Shown in pieces: positions 17,419 to 26,285 of a stretch of DNA of 64,000 bases. Within the stretch, counting starts at the first letter, position 1. The number at the start of each line of letters is the position of its first letter. The notes under the pieces are model-generated. The model searched no databases and was not told the DNA's origin. It saw nothing but the letters and a program-made list of their open reading frames with translations. Source of the DNA: Peptostreptococcaceae bacterium (lineage in GTDB: Bacteria; Bacillota; Clostridia; Peptostreptococcales; Peptostreptococcaceae); NCBI GenBank assembly GCA_902363255.1, contig CABIZO010000004.1, forward strand, positions 434,001-498,000, given 5' to 3'. A program made the position numbers and the translations under genes.

Positions 17419-18762
17419 TTATCCTATACCTCCAAGCAATATTCCTGCAATAAACACTATTAATGTTAAAAATACATATATATATTTCGCCATAGGTTTA
17501 AACCAAGAACCAAGTGCTTTTTTAGCGCCTATTTCAATCTCTGATTTTGCCTTATCAATACCAATAATCCAAAAGAACATAATTGCTGCAATAAATGCAC
17601 CTAAAGGTATTATATAAATAGATACGAAGTCCATCCATTTTCCCAATATATCTCCATTTTCAACAAATAATCCTACTAAAAATGCCAATGAGCAAATAAG
17701 TATTACAGATACCCTTCTACTAAGTTTCAGGTTACTTTGAACTGCTTCTATTGGTACTTCTAACAAGTTCATTAAAGAAGTTATAGATGCAAACAGTACT
17801 GATATGAAAAATACTATGGCAAAAATTCTTCCAAATGGCATTAATTTAAATACAGATGGCAATGTTATAAAAAGTAACGGTGGTCCTGCAGTTGGATCTA
17901 AATCAAAAGCAAACACTGCTGGAATAATAACTAGACCTGCAGTTAAAGCGGCTAATGTATCAAATACTACTGTATTTTTTGCTGAATTTGGTATATCTAT
18001 ATCTCTTTTTAAATAACTTCCATATACTATCATTCCAGAACCAGCTATGGATAAAGAGAAAAATGCTTGACCAAGAGCATAAATCCAAGTCTTTGGTTGA
18101 GATAAATATTCCCATTTAGGAACGAATAAATAATTCATCCCATCCATTGCTCCATCTAACATTAAAACTCTTACTAAAAGTATTAAAAATAATATATAAA
18201 AGGCTGGCATCATAACCTTGTTTACTTTTTCAATTCCTTTAGAAACACCAAGCAATAAAATTAAAGCTGTTATAAATAAACCTATAAAGTGCCATGGTAT
18301 ACTTCCAAAAGACACCGCTATAGATCCAAAATATGCACCTGAATCTACTGCGTTTAATGCCTCTCCTGAAATACTGCCAACTAGAAATTTTATAAACCAT
18401 CCTACTACAACTGCATATCCTACAGCTATTCCAAAAGCACCTAAAACAGGTATAATTCCAAATATACCTCCTCCTTTTTTATTTTTCGTTTCAAAAGCTT
18501 TTTTAAATGAACCTATTGGCCCCGTTTGAGTCATCCTTCCAAAGGCAAATTCTCCCATTAATCCTGTGCTTCCAAGTAAAACTACAAATAAAATATAAGG
18601 TATTAAAAAAGCAGCTCCACCAAATTGGCCAACTCTATAGGGAAACATCCATATATTTCCCATTCCTACTGCTGAACCTATACATGCTAAAATAAATCCT
18701 GCTTTTGAAGTAAAAAGATCCCTACTATCTCTTTCAGTTTTCACATTATTATTGTCAGACAT
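17419..18762 (-). CDS. Sodium-dependent amino-acid transporter, NSS/SNF family
   Basis: A 447-residue secondary transporter of the neurotransmitter:sodium symporter family. The N-terminal signature GFILACIGSAVGMGNIWMFP holds the unwound helix-1 sodium and substrate site. The length and 11-12 helices fit bacterial members with a Tyr/Trp or branched amino-acid preference, but the substrate is not assigned. I chose ATG 18762, about six bases after GAGGGGGG; the ATG at 18768 touches the ribosome site. Monocistronic. Confidence 0.9.
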   Translation of the reverse strand: MSDNNNVKTERDSRDLFTSKAGFILACIGSAVGMGNIWMFPYRVGQFGGAAFLIPYILFVVLLGSTGLMGEFAFGRMTQTGPIGSFKKAFETKNKKGGGIFGIIPVLGAFGIAVGYAVVVGWFIKFLVGSISGEALNAVDSGAYFGSIAVSFGSIPWHFIGLFITALILLLGVSKGIEKVNKVMMPAFYILFLILLVRVLMLDGAMDGMNYLFVPKWEYLSQPKTWIYALGQAFFSLSIAGSGMIVYGSYLKRDIDIPNSAKNTVVFDTLAALTAGLVIIPAVFAFDLDPTAGPPLLFITLPSVFKLMPFGRIFAIVFFISVLFASITSLMNLLEVPIEAVQSNLKLSRRVSVILICSLAFLVGLFVENGDILGKWMDFVSIYIIPLGAFIAAIMFFWIIGIDKAKSEIEIGAKKALGSWFKPMAKYIYVFLTLIVFIAGILLGGIG

Positions 18763-18941
18763 GATCATCCCCCCTCTTAGATTTTCTATTACAATTATAT
18801 GAAACTTTTTAAAAGCTAATTATATTATTTAGATTATTCTATCATAAAAACAAACCATTAACCATAATTTACCTTTTACGTTTCATACTAAGTTGAATAT
18901 TTCTTAATAAAGTACTACTCTTATACTTGGAGGTGGTTAAC

Positions 18942-19907
18942 ATGAAAAAAGGCTATCTATATATAGCTATTACAACTATTTTATTTAGTTCTATGGAGAT
19001 TATGTTAAAATCTATTTCTCATACTTTTAATCCCATACAACTAACTTTTGAAAGATTTTTTATTGGAGGTTTAATATTATTGCCTTTTGCAATAAAATCC
19101 TTAAAATCTAAAAACATATCAATAAATAAAGAAGATGTAAAACAATTTATATTTTTAGGATTTATGTGTGTAGTAGTCAGTATGATTTTTTATCAACTTG
19201 CAGTAACTCATACAAAAGCTTCAGTAGTAGCAGTAATTTTTAGTTGTAATCCAGTTTTTGTAATGTTATTTGCTTATATATTCTTAAAAGAAAAAATTCA
19301 CTCTCACAATATCATATCTCTGATTTTAGAAATTGCCGGAATCATTATTATCATTAATCCTCTATCAATTAAACTATCATCTATTGGTTTAACTTTAACA
19401 CTTTTTGCTGCTCTTACTTTTGCGCTGTATGGAGTTTTGGGAAAGAAAATTACAGGAAAGTTTGGAGGAGAAGTAGTAACTTGTTTTAGTTTTATTTTTG
19501 GAAGTTGTGAAATGCTTGTATTAATATTGATAGGTCACATTCCTTCTGTTTCATCACTTTTAACATCAATAAATCTTGATAATTTTGCTAATGTCCCTTT
19601 GTTTACTGGTTATAATATGAGTAATATTTTATCAGTAATTTATGTTTATGTTTTTGTTACAGGTCTTGGATATGCTTCTTATTTTAAATCTATGGAAGAA
19701 ACTTCTGCTAATACAACCTCTTTAGTCTTCTTCTTTAAGCCTGTACTTTCACCTATTTTAGCTTTTATTTTTATAAATGAATTTATTCCTATCAATATGA
19801 TTGTTGGAATTATATTTATAGTTATTGGCTCAATTTTTACAATAATTTGTAACATGTCCTTGGAGAAAAAGTTATTAAATTGCCATGAAGAAATAAGTTC
19901 AAATTAA
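18942..19907 (+). CDS. EamA/DMT superfamily transporter
   Basis: A 321-residue membrane protein with ten predicted helices and two EamA repeats (residues about 5-140 and 150-305). Typical motifs are the end-of-repeat YIFLKEKIHSHNIISLILEIAG and FIFINEFIPINMIVG. The start is ATG 18942, eight bases after GGAGGTGG; a TTG at 18927 is in frame but includes the ribosome site. The family exports or imports amino acids and metabolites; the substrate is unknown. Confidence 0.88.
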   Translation: MKKGYLYIAITTILFSSMEIMLKSISHTFNPIQLTFERFFIGGLILLPFAIKSLKSKNISINKEDVKQFIFLGFMCVVVSMIFYQLAVTHTKASVVAVIFSCNPVFVMLFAYIFLKEKIHSHNIISLILEIAGIIIIINPLSIKLSSIGLTLTLFAALTFALYGVLGKKITGKFGGEVVTCFSFIFGSCEMLVLILIGHIPSVSSLLTSINLDNFANVPLFTGYNMSNILSVIYVYVFVTGLGYASYFKSMEETSANTTSLVFFFKPVLSPILAFIFINEFIPINMIVGIIFIVIGSIFTIICNMSLEKKLLNCHEEISSN

Positions 19908-19911
19908 TATA

Positions 19912-19965
19912 AATTCCTAATAAAAAAGTATAAGCATTAATGCTTATACTTTTTTATTAGGAATT
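19912..19965. terminator. 54-bp perfect palindrome, bidirectional terminator
   Basis: Two 27-base arms (19912-19938, 19939-19965) with no spacer, including AAAAAAGTATAAGCATT. It separates converging EamA and HD-domain genes and includes the last three codons of the HD gene. Confidence 0.85.
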
Positions 19966-20535
19966 AACAACTTCACCTTTTAGACCTATTTCATCTGCTA
20001 CGGTCTTCATTCCTTCTATTGTTTCTTCTATAACCTCATCTAAAGGTTTATCTAACATTTCACATCCATTTTTTATAACATCTCTATTTACACCTGCCGC
20101 AAAACCACTAGATTTAAATTTCTTCTTAACTGATTTTACACCTAAATCTAATACACTTTTAGATGGCCTCATTATTGCTGTAGCATTAACAAGACCTGTT
20201 AATTCATCAATAGTATATAAAACCTTCTCTAGGTTAGTCTCTGGCTTCACATCACAAACTAACCCATATCCATGACTAACAACTGAGTGTATTAATTCTT
20301 CGTCTAAATTTTTTTCTCTCATTATTTCTATCACTTTTTTGCAATGTTCATCAGGATACTTTTCATAATCTAAGTCATGTAATAATCCTACAACTCCCCA
20401 TTTTTCTGGATCTTCATTATAAAGAGTTGCAAAATGTCTCATAACACCTTCTACTGCAAGGGCATGATTTATTAAATGCTCATCTTCATTATACTCTCTT
20501 AATATAGTCCATGCTTCTTCTCTTGTTGGATACAT
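19957..20535 (-). CDS. HD-domain (HDIG) hydrolase
   Basis: A 192-residue HD-superfamily protein. The metal ligands are seen as His24 (INHALAVEG), His53-Asp54 (LLHDLDY) and a later His in HSVVSHGYG. Its form matches the small HDIG proteins of clostridia that have nucleotide phosphohydrolase or phosphodiesterase activity. AGGAGGGG lies upstream of ATG 20535. The substrate is unknown. Its last codons lie inside the palindromic terminator. Confidence 0.85.
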   Translation of the reverse strand: MYPTREEAWTILREYNEDEHLINHALAVEGVMRHFATLYNEDPEKWGVVGLLHDLDYEKYPDEHCKKVIEIMREKNLDEELIHSVVSHGYGLVCDVKPETNLEKVLYTIDELTGLVNATAIMRPSKSVLDLGVKSVKKKFKSSGFAAGVNRDVIKNGCEMLDKPLDEVIEETIEGMKTVADEIGLKGEVVNS

Positions 20536-20655
20536 TTCTTACCCCTCCTATGATTAATATTATCTTATATTATTGTATCACCAATTACTGCCAATTAATT
20601 TAAGATATTATAAATTATTCCAAATTTTATAATATTTAAAACAATTTTTCTAAAG

Positions 20656-20690
20656 AAAAAACAACCACTCATTTAGTGATTGTTATTTTT
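20656..20690 (-). terminator. Terminator of foldase gene
   Basis: AACAATCACT / AGTGGTTGTT 10-bp stem (one G-T pair) with T-run on the minus strand; the hairpin contains the last codons of the gene. Confidence 0.75.
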
Positions 20691-21601
20691 CCTTTTTTGT
20701 ATAAACTATCTATATGTTTTGAATACTTTTCATTTAAGATTTCATTTTTTATATCATCTTTACTCTCTTCTAAAGACTTCGTAACCATTTTCTTATCAGT
20801 TACTTTTACAATGTGATATCCATAAGGTGTTTCAATAATATTTGATACTTGATTGACATCTAATTTAAATACTTCTTTAGTAAATTCTATATTCTTATCG
20901 CTTTTAGCAAAGTATCCTAAATCTCCACCATCCTTTCCTGAATTTTTATCATCAGAATATTTTTTTGCTAAAGTTGCGAAATCTTCATTATTTTTTATCT
21001 TATCTAAAATACTTTGAGCTTTTTCTTTTAACTTTTCTTTTTCTTCTTTGCTTACTTCTTCATTATCTTCATCTAATGTAGATATTAATATTTGATTTGC
21101 TTTTACTTCTTCAACACTAAATTGATCTTTATTATTGTTATAATAAGCTTCTATTTCTTTGTCAGTAATCTTAATATTTTTTGTAAAATTCTCTTTATAT
21201 TTTGATACAACTAAATCTTTTTTAATTTGCTCTTTAAAAAAATCTTCTGTCATTCCTGCTGATTCCAATTTATCCTTATATGAAGTATTTATTTCAAGAG
21301 TTTCTTTTAACTGTTTAAACTTTTCATTTACATCCTTATCTTTTACTTTTATATTTTTATTTTGTGCATCTTGATAAGCAACTTCATTATCTATAATAAA
21401 TGATAAAATATCATTATTAATTTCACCTTTATTTTTTTCATTTTTTTCTATATACCCTGTTACATATAAAAATTCTTCTGTCTTTTTATATTCTTCCTTG
21501 CTTATACCTACATCGTTTATTTTTGCTACAGTTTTATTACCGCAAGCTACCATATTTACAGAGATTAAAATTGTTAATCCCATAAGAACTATTTTTTTCA
21601 A
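20669..21601 (-). CDS. prsA: PrsA-like peptidylprolyl isomerase lipoprotein
   Basis: A 310-residue exported foldase that helps secreted proteins fold at the membrane surface. A lipoprotein signal ends at the lipobox MVAC, with Cys20 the lipidated residue. Residues about 25-150 are a SurA-N/chaperone-like helical region, 155-275 a parvulin PpiC domain (VKANQILIS, KKYSDDKNSGKDGGDLGYF, ETPYGYHIVKV), then a short tail. It is 14 bases downstream of the deacetylase gene and likely co-transcribed with it. Confidence 0.88.
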   Translation of the reverse strand: MKKIVLMGLTILISVNMVACGNKTVAKINDVGISKEEYKKTEEFLYVTGYIEKNEKNKGEINNDILSFIIDNEVAYQDAQNKNIKVKDKDVNEKFKQLKETLEINTSYKDKLESAGMTEDFFKEQIKKDLVVSKYKENFTKNIKITDKEIEAYYNNNKDQFSVEEVKANQILISTLDEDNEEVSKEEKEKLKEKAQSILDKIKNNEDFATLAKKYSDDKNSGKDGGDLGYFAKSDKNIEFTKEVFKLDVNQVSNIIETPYGYHIVKVTDKKMVTKSLEESKDDIKNEILNEKYSKHIDSLYKKGKITITK

Positions 21602-21615
21602 ACTTTTACCCCCAC

Positions 21616-22512
21616 TTATTTCTCTTCGCTAAATAATTTGCCATTCCAATAATTTCTTTGTTCATCCCTTTGTTTTATTGGCAATATTTCAAAACCTTCT
21701 TTTTTAAGATATTTAATCATTTGATCTAGTATTGCTACAGTTTGCTTTCTTTCGTGCATTAATAATACAGCATTATCTGTATCATTTGTATGTTGTTTTA
21801 CAGATTTCATTATTTGAGCAGATGTGGACTTCCAGTCTTCTGTATCAAGTGTCCAGTCCCATAACTTATATCCAGCATCCATAAGAGCATTATATGAGCT
21901 TCTTGGTGTATATGGTTTACTTCCAAAAGGAAGTCTAATTATCTTAGATGTTTCTCCAGTTATCTTCTTGAAAGTTTCTTGATTTATATCAAATTCTTTT
22001 TTCGCTGCTGTTGGTGATGTATATAATTTATGTATGTCATGAGTTACACTATGGAACCCTGCTGTATTTCCGTTTTTAACAATATTTTTGACTTGTTCAG
22101 GATATGCTTCCATATTTGAATTTATCATAAAAAATGTAGCTTTCACATTATTTCTATTTAATATCTTAATAATCTCATCGGTATATGCTGATGGACCGTC
22201 ATCAATAGTAAGATATATTACTTTTCCATAACTCTTTGCTGGACCTTTTTCAATTTCACTTGACCCATTAAAAGCTATGTCTGTTATAGTTTCTCCTGCA
22301 AGCATTGTGTTTCTACTCTTAGCACATGCTATAACTTCTTTACTATTTAATTTAATAATAGAAATAGATCCAATACAAAGTACAAAAACAGATGCACTAG
22401 CTATAATTTTACTTTTTCTCTTATTATTTGTAATATAATTAACAACTTGCTCTTTTATTTTTAATATTTTTTCTTTTGACTTTTCTTTAAATATTAAATC
22501 TTTATATTTCAT
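21616..22512 (-). CDS. Polysaccharide deacetylase (NodB domain), membrane anchored
   Basis: A 298-residue enzyme predicted to deacetylate peptidoglycan or a related polymer. An N-terminal cytosolic stretch is followed by one membrane helix (residues about 36-54). The NodB core has TIDDGP with Asp104/Asp105, the zinc pair His154 and His158 (HSVTHD), the motif RLPFGSKPYTPR, WDWTLDTEDW and LLMHE. It most resembles PdaA-type peptidoglycan N-acetylmuramic acid deacetylases. First gene of a probable operon with the foldase. Confidence 0.88.
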   Translation of the reverse strand: MKYKDLIFKEKSKEKILKIKEQVVNYITNNKRKSKIIASASVFVLCIGSISIIKLNSKEVIACAKSRNTMLAGETITDIAFNGSSEIEKGPAKSYGKVIYLTIDDGPSAYTDEIIKILNRNNVKATFFMINSNMEAYPEQVKNIVKNGNTAGFHSVTHDIHKLYTSPTAAKKEFDINQETFKKITGETSKIIRLPFGSKPYTPRSSYNALMDAGYKLWDWTLDTEDWKSTSAQIMKSVKQHTNDTDNAVLLMHERKQTVAILDQMIKYLKKEGFEILPIKQRDEQRNYWNGKLFSEEK

Positions 22513-22898
22513 AATTTAAATTCCCCCAAAATCTTACCATTTTTTACAATATAGATTACTACATTTTTCCATAAACCCTATTAGAAATAATACCACAACA
22601 TCAATATTATTGTCTTTTAATATTACCTCAGAAGTCAATATAAAAATAGAATCAATATTGTTACATATATTTTGAAACAATATTATACTATATAATTTCT
22701 ATAAATATTTTTTATTAGAATGTAAGCCCTATAATTGAATTTAGCTGACTAATGATATTTGAAAATAACTAAAAAATCAAATGAAAAAAGTAAAATGGTA
22801 GACAAAAAAGCTATCAAAGTGACAGAGAAAGTTGGAAGCAAAGCCAACCTAAAATGAATGTAGAGGTTAGATAAAAACTAAATTTAAAAATAAGTAAC
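22513..22898. other. Intergenic region without a clear gene
   Basis: Between the deacetylase promoter and the end of the his operon. Bases 22760-22880 are locally less AT-rich and contain a possible 20-codon frame from ATG 22797 (MVDKKAIKVTEKVGSKANLK) without a ribosome site, and a GTTGG/CCAAC hairpin. It could be the relic of a gene or a small RNA; I cannot assign it. Confidence 0.4.
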
Positions 22899-22938
22899 AA
22901 AAATAAGCACACATATATTTTACATAATTGTGTGCTTA
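22899..22938 (-). terminator. Terminator of histidine operon
   Basis: TAAGCACACA / TGTGTGCTTA 10-bp perfect stem with a 15-base loop and T5 on the minus strand, 16 bases past the hisIE stop. Confidence 0.75.
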
Positions 22939-22953
22939 CGTGTTTTTTATATT

Positions 22954-23616
22954 TTAATGTTCTCTACCTTTTAATTCTTCCTTTATATCTTCTATTGTTA
23001 CATTTGAATTTACCATTAAAACTAAAACATGGTAAACTAAATCACTAATTTCATAGACTATTTCATCCTTATTTTCATTTTTTGCTCCAATGATTACTTC
23101 TGCACTTTCTTCCCCTACCTTTTTAAGGATTTTATCTAAACCTTTATCAAATAAGTAGTTTGTATAAGAACCTTCCTTTGGATTGTTTTTTCTGTCTTCT
23201 ATTAACTCATATAGCCTGTGTATTAATTCACTTTTTAAAACATCATCTTCACTAAAAACTTCATTAAAAAAGCAAGAATAATTTCCTGTATGACAAGCTA
23301 CTCCTTTTTGTTTAACTAATAGAAGAATTGTATCTTTATCACAGTCAAAATAAAATCCCACTACTTCTTGAATATTTCCTGAAGCTTCTCCTTTTGTCCA
23401 AAGCTCTTCTCTACTTCTACTGAAATAAGTAGCTTTTTTATCAACTAATGTTTTTTTCATAGATTCTTTATTCATATATGCAAGCATTAATACTTCTTTT
23501 GTATCTACATCTTGAACAACTGCTGGAATTAATCCTTTTTCATTAAATTTTAAAGTATCAATAAATTCCATATCTATTTCTTTTTTTGCATTACCTTCAA
23601 TTAAATTATCTCTCAT
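22954..23616 (-). CDS. hisIE: Bifunctional PR-AMP cyclohydrolase / PR-ATP pyrophosphohydrolase
   Basis: A 220-residue fusion enzyme for histidine steps 2 and 3. The HisI half (to about residue 125) has VLMLAYMNKES, ATYFSRSREELWTKGE and the zinc motif GVACHTGNYSCFF. The HisE half contains LYELIEDRKNNP and KVGEESAEVIIGAK. GGGGAGATGA precedes ATG 23616. Last gene of the operon, 16 bases after hisF. Confidence 0.95.
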   Translation of the reverse strand: MRDNLIEGNAKKEIDMEFIDTLKFNEKGLIPAVVQDVDTKEVLMLAYMNKESMKKTLVDKKATYFSRSREELWTKGEASGNIQEVVGFYFDCDKDTILLLVKQKGVACHTGNYSCFFNEVFSEDDVLKSELIHRLYELIEDRKNNPKEGSYTNYLFDKGLDKILKKVGEESAEVIIGAKNENKDEIVYEISDLVYHVLVLMVNSNVTIEDIKEELKGREH

Positions 23617-23631
23617 TGCTTCATCTCCCCA

Positions 23632-24390
23632 TTAAAGTCTTACCTCTATTCCTTCTTTTTTCATGTACTCTTTTAGGTCTTTTATTTTTATTTCTCCATA
23701 GTGAAAAACTGAAGCTGCAAGTATTCCGTCACAATTAGCATCCTTTGCTGCCTTACAAAAGTCTTCCATTTTTCCTGCTCCTCCTGAAGCTATAACAGGC
23801 ACATTTACTACTTGAGTTATTCTGGATAATAATTCTATATCATAACCATTTTTCATTCCATCTTCATCTATACTATTAACTACTATTTCTCCTGCTCCTA
23901 ATCCTACTCCTTTTTTAGCCCACTCTATGGCATCCAAATCAGTTTTTTCTCTTCCACCTTTTACATACACATCCCAAGATCCTTTATCATTTTTCTTAAC
24001 ATCCATGGATAAAACTACACATTGATCTCCAAACTTCTCCGCGGCTTCTTTTATAAGATTTGGATTTTTCACAGCAGATGAATTTATAGAAACTTTATCT
24101 GCTCCTTTTCTTAAAATATTAGTAAAATCATCAATAGATGAAACTCCTCCACCAACACAAAATGGAATAGATATATTTTCAGCAACCTTTGATACAAACT
24201 CAAGTGAAGTTTTTCTTTCTTCGTTGGAAGCTGTTATATCGTAAAATACAAGTTCATCTGCTCCACAATCGCTATAGAACTTTCCTAAAACTTCAGGGGA
24301 GTCTACATCTTCTATATCCTTAAATTTTTTACCTTTAACTACTCTTCCGTTTCTCACATCAAGGCAAGGTATAATTCTTTTTGTTAACAT
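23632..24390 (-). CDS. hisF: Imidazole glycerol phosphate synthase cyclase subunit
   Basis: A 252-residue (beta/alpha)8 barrel that with HisH forms imidazole glycerol phosphate and AICAR. The catalytic Asp in PCLDVRNGRVVKG and the phosphate loops CVGGGVSS and VIASGGAG are in place. The start ATG 24390 overlaps the hisA stop by 7 bases, so translation is coupled. Confidence 0.96.
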   Translation of the reverse strand: MLTKRIIPCLDVRNGRVVKGKKFKDIEDVDSPEVLGKFYSDCGADELVFYDITASNEERKTSLEFVSKVAENISIPFCVGGGVSSIDDFTNILRKGADKVSINSSAVKNPNLIKEAAEKFGDQCVVLSMDVKKNDKGSWDVYVKGGREKTDLDAIEWAKKGVGLGAGEIVVNSIDEDGMKNGYDIELLSRITQVVNVPVIASGGAGKMEDFCKAAKDANCDGILAASVFHYGEIKIKDLKEYMKKEGIEVRL

Positions 24391-25094
24391 AAACTTAGCA
24401 CCTCCTTAAGTTCTATTTTATTTTCATAAAGAGCCTTACCTATGATAGCACCATATAAATTCATTTCCTTTAATTTCTCCACGTCTTTCATTGTAGTAAC
24501 ACCTCCAGAAGCTATTATGTCTAAATTAGTTTCTTTTGATAATTTTTCGTATATATTAAAATTAGGACCAATCATCATGCCATCTTTTGATATATCTGTA
24601 TAAACAATAGTTTTTACTCCTATTTCTTCTAACTCTTTACAAAGCTCAACCGAATCCACAGAACTTACTTCTTCCCATCCTTCAGTAGCAACTTTTCCAT
24701 CTTTAGCATCAATAGATACAACTATTTTGTCTTTGTATTTTTTAACAAGGTCTTTTAGCAGCTCTTTGTTCTTTACTGCTATACTACCAACTATCACTCT
24801 ATTTACTCCCAAGTCCAAAAGCTCTTTTACTCTTTTTTCGTCTCTAATTCCTCCACCAATTTGGATTGGAATATTTACAGTATTTAATATTTCTTTTATA
24901 CTTTTATCATTTATATTGCCTTCTCCCCTAGCTCCATTTAAAGATACTATATGAATAAACTGAGATCCTTTATCTTCCCATTTTTTTGCCATAACACTCG
25001 GATTGTCACCATAAATATTTACTTTGTCAAAATCACCTTGTAAAAGTCTTACACACTTATTATCTTTTATATCTATAGCAGGAAAAATTATCAT
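24384..25094 (-). CDS. hisA: ProFAR isomerase
   Basis: A 236-residue (beta/alpha)8 barrel catalysing the Amadori rearrangement of ProFAR. It opens PAIDIKDNKCVRLLQGD, with the catalytic Asp8; the second acidic residue lies in YTDISKDGM. IQIGGGIRDE and IIASGGV bind the two phosphates. It overlaps hisH by 4 bases and hisF by 7. Confidence 0.96.
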   Translation of the reverse strand: MIIFPAIDIKDNKCVRLLQGDFDKVNIYGDNPSVMAKKWEDKGSQFIHIVSLNGARGEGNINDKSIKEILNTVNIPIQIGGGIRDEKRVKELLDLGVNRVIVGSIAVKNKELLKDLVKKYKDKIVVSIDAKDGKVATEGWEEVSSVDSVELCKELEEIGVKTIVYTDISKDGMMIGPNFNIYEKLSKETNLDIIASGGVTTMKDVEKLKEMNLYGAIIGKALYENKIELKEVLSLC

Positions 25095-25699
25095 TTCACA
25101 ATCAACTCCTTATAAGCCTTTAAAATATTTTCACCAACCTCACCACTTTTTTCTGGATGAAATTGAAGTCCATAAACATTGTCTTTTCTAACTATTCCTG
25201 GTATTTTCTTCTCATACTCTGCATAAGCTACAAGTTCTTTGTTAGAAGAATTTGCATAATAAGAGTGAACAAAGTAAACATACGAGTCTTCTTTTATATA
25301 TTTAAGTATTTCGTCATCATGTTTTTCAAATTTTAAATTATTCCATCCCATATGAGGAACTTTTAAATCTATATCAAGAAAATCTATATTTCCTTCAATT
25401 AGACCTAATCCATCATACTCTCCATATTCAAAGCTTTTTTCATAAAGTAGCTGCATACCTAAGCATATTCCTATAATATATTTACCACTTTTTACAAAAT
25501 CTTTAATTGGATTTACTAACTCAAGATCATTTAGCGCATTTATTGCATCTCTAAACGCTCCTACTCCAGGCAAAATAAGGGAATCTGCTTCTTTTATTTC
25601 TTTCAAATCTCTAGATATTTTTGTTTCAATTCCTGCTCTAGCAAATCCCCTACTAACTGAACTTAAGTTACCTAAACCATAATCAACTATTATATTCAT
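25091..25699 (-). CDS. hisH: Imidazole glycerol phosphate synthase glutamine amidotransferase subunit
   Basis: A 202-residue class I glutaminase feeding ammonia to HisF. The nucleophile Cys is in GICLGMQLL, and the His-Glu pair in GLQFHPEKSG. The oxyanion-strand motif PGVGAF is present. Start and stop each touch the neighbouring genes (1 base with hisB, 4 with hisA). Confidence 0.96.
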   Translation of the reverse strand: MNIIVDYGLGNLSSVSRGFARAGIETKISRDLKEIKEADSLILPGVGAFRDAINALNDLELVNPIKDFVKSGKYIIGICLGMQLLYEKSFEYGEYDGLGLIEGNIDFLDIDLKVPHMGWNNLKFEKHDDEILKYIKEDSYVYFVHSYYANSSNKELVAYAEYEKKIPGIVRKDNVYGLQFHPEKSGEVGENILKAYKELIVK

Positions 25700-26277
25700 T
25701 ATAAAACCCCTTTCGAAGAAGATATATCATTAGATATAATCTCACACCCCTCTTTTAGCGCTCTTGCAAAAGATTTGAATACTGCTTCGATTTTATGATG
25801 ATCATTTTCTCCGTACAATAAATTTATATGAAGTGTAATTCTACTTTCATTTACAAAGGCTCTAAAAAACTCTTTAAACATTTGAGTACACATATTCCCT
25901 ATTTTTTCACTTTCAAAATTCACATTAAAAACTAAGTAAGGTCTATTACTTATATCTAAACTTGTATAAGCCAAAGCCTCATCCATAGGTATGTATACAG
26001 TAGAGTATCTTCTAATCCCGATTCTATCTCCTACGGCATCTTTAAAGGCTTCACCTAAGCAAATTCCCAAATCTTCTATTGTATGATGATCATCAACATA
26101 TAAATCCCCATTGCATTTCACATTTAAATCAAATTTTCCATGAAAAGACATAAGGGTCAGCATATGATCTAAAAAGCCTATTCCTGTGTCTATATCAGCT
26201 TTACCACTACCATCAAGATTTATTTTCACCTTCACTTTAGTTTCCAATGTATTTCTTTCTACAAACCCCTTTCTCAT
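25699..26277 (-). CDS. hisB: Imidazoleglycerol-phosphate dehydratase
   Basis: A 192-residue monofunctional dehydratase using two manganese ions. The metal motifs are GFLDHML, DDHHTIED and ENDHHKIEA. It lacks the phosphatase domain found in enterobacterial HisB, so a separate histidinol-phosphatase is needed. Eight bases after hisC. Confidence 0.96.
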   Translation of the reverse strand: MRKGFVERNTLETKVKVKINLDGSGKADIDTGIGFLDHMLTLMSFHGKFDLNVKCNGDLYVDDHHTIEDLGICLGEAFKDAVGDRIGIRRYSTVYIPMDEALAYTSLDISNRPYLVFNVNFESEKIGNMCTQMFKEFFRAFVNESRITLHINLLYGENDHHKIEAVFKSFARALKEGCEIISNDISSSKGVL

Positions 26278-26285
26278 ATACCCTC

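Noticed and set aside
22760..22880. Possible c-di-GMP-I riboswitch (GCAAAGCC ... CCTAAA ... AGGTTAG on the plus strand)
   Set aside because: The tail resembles the class, but the 5' half with GGCAAACC and a GAAA-capped stem is missing, a competing GTTGG/CCAAC stem breaks the fold, and no gene lies downstream on that strand.
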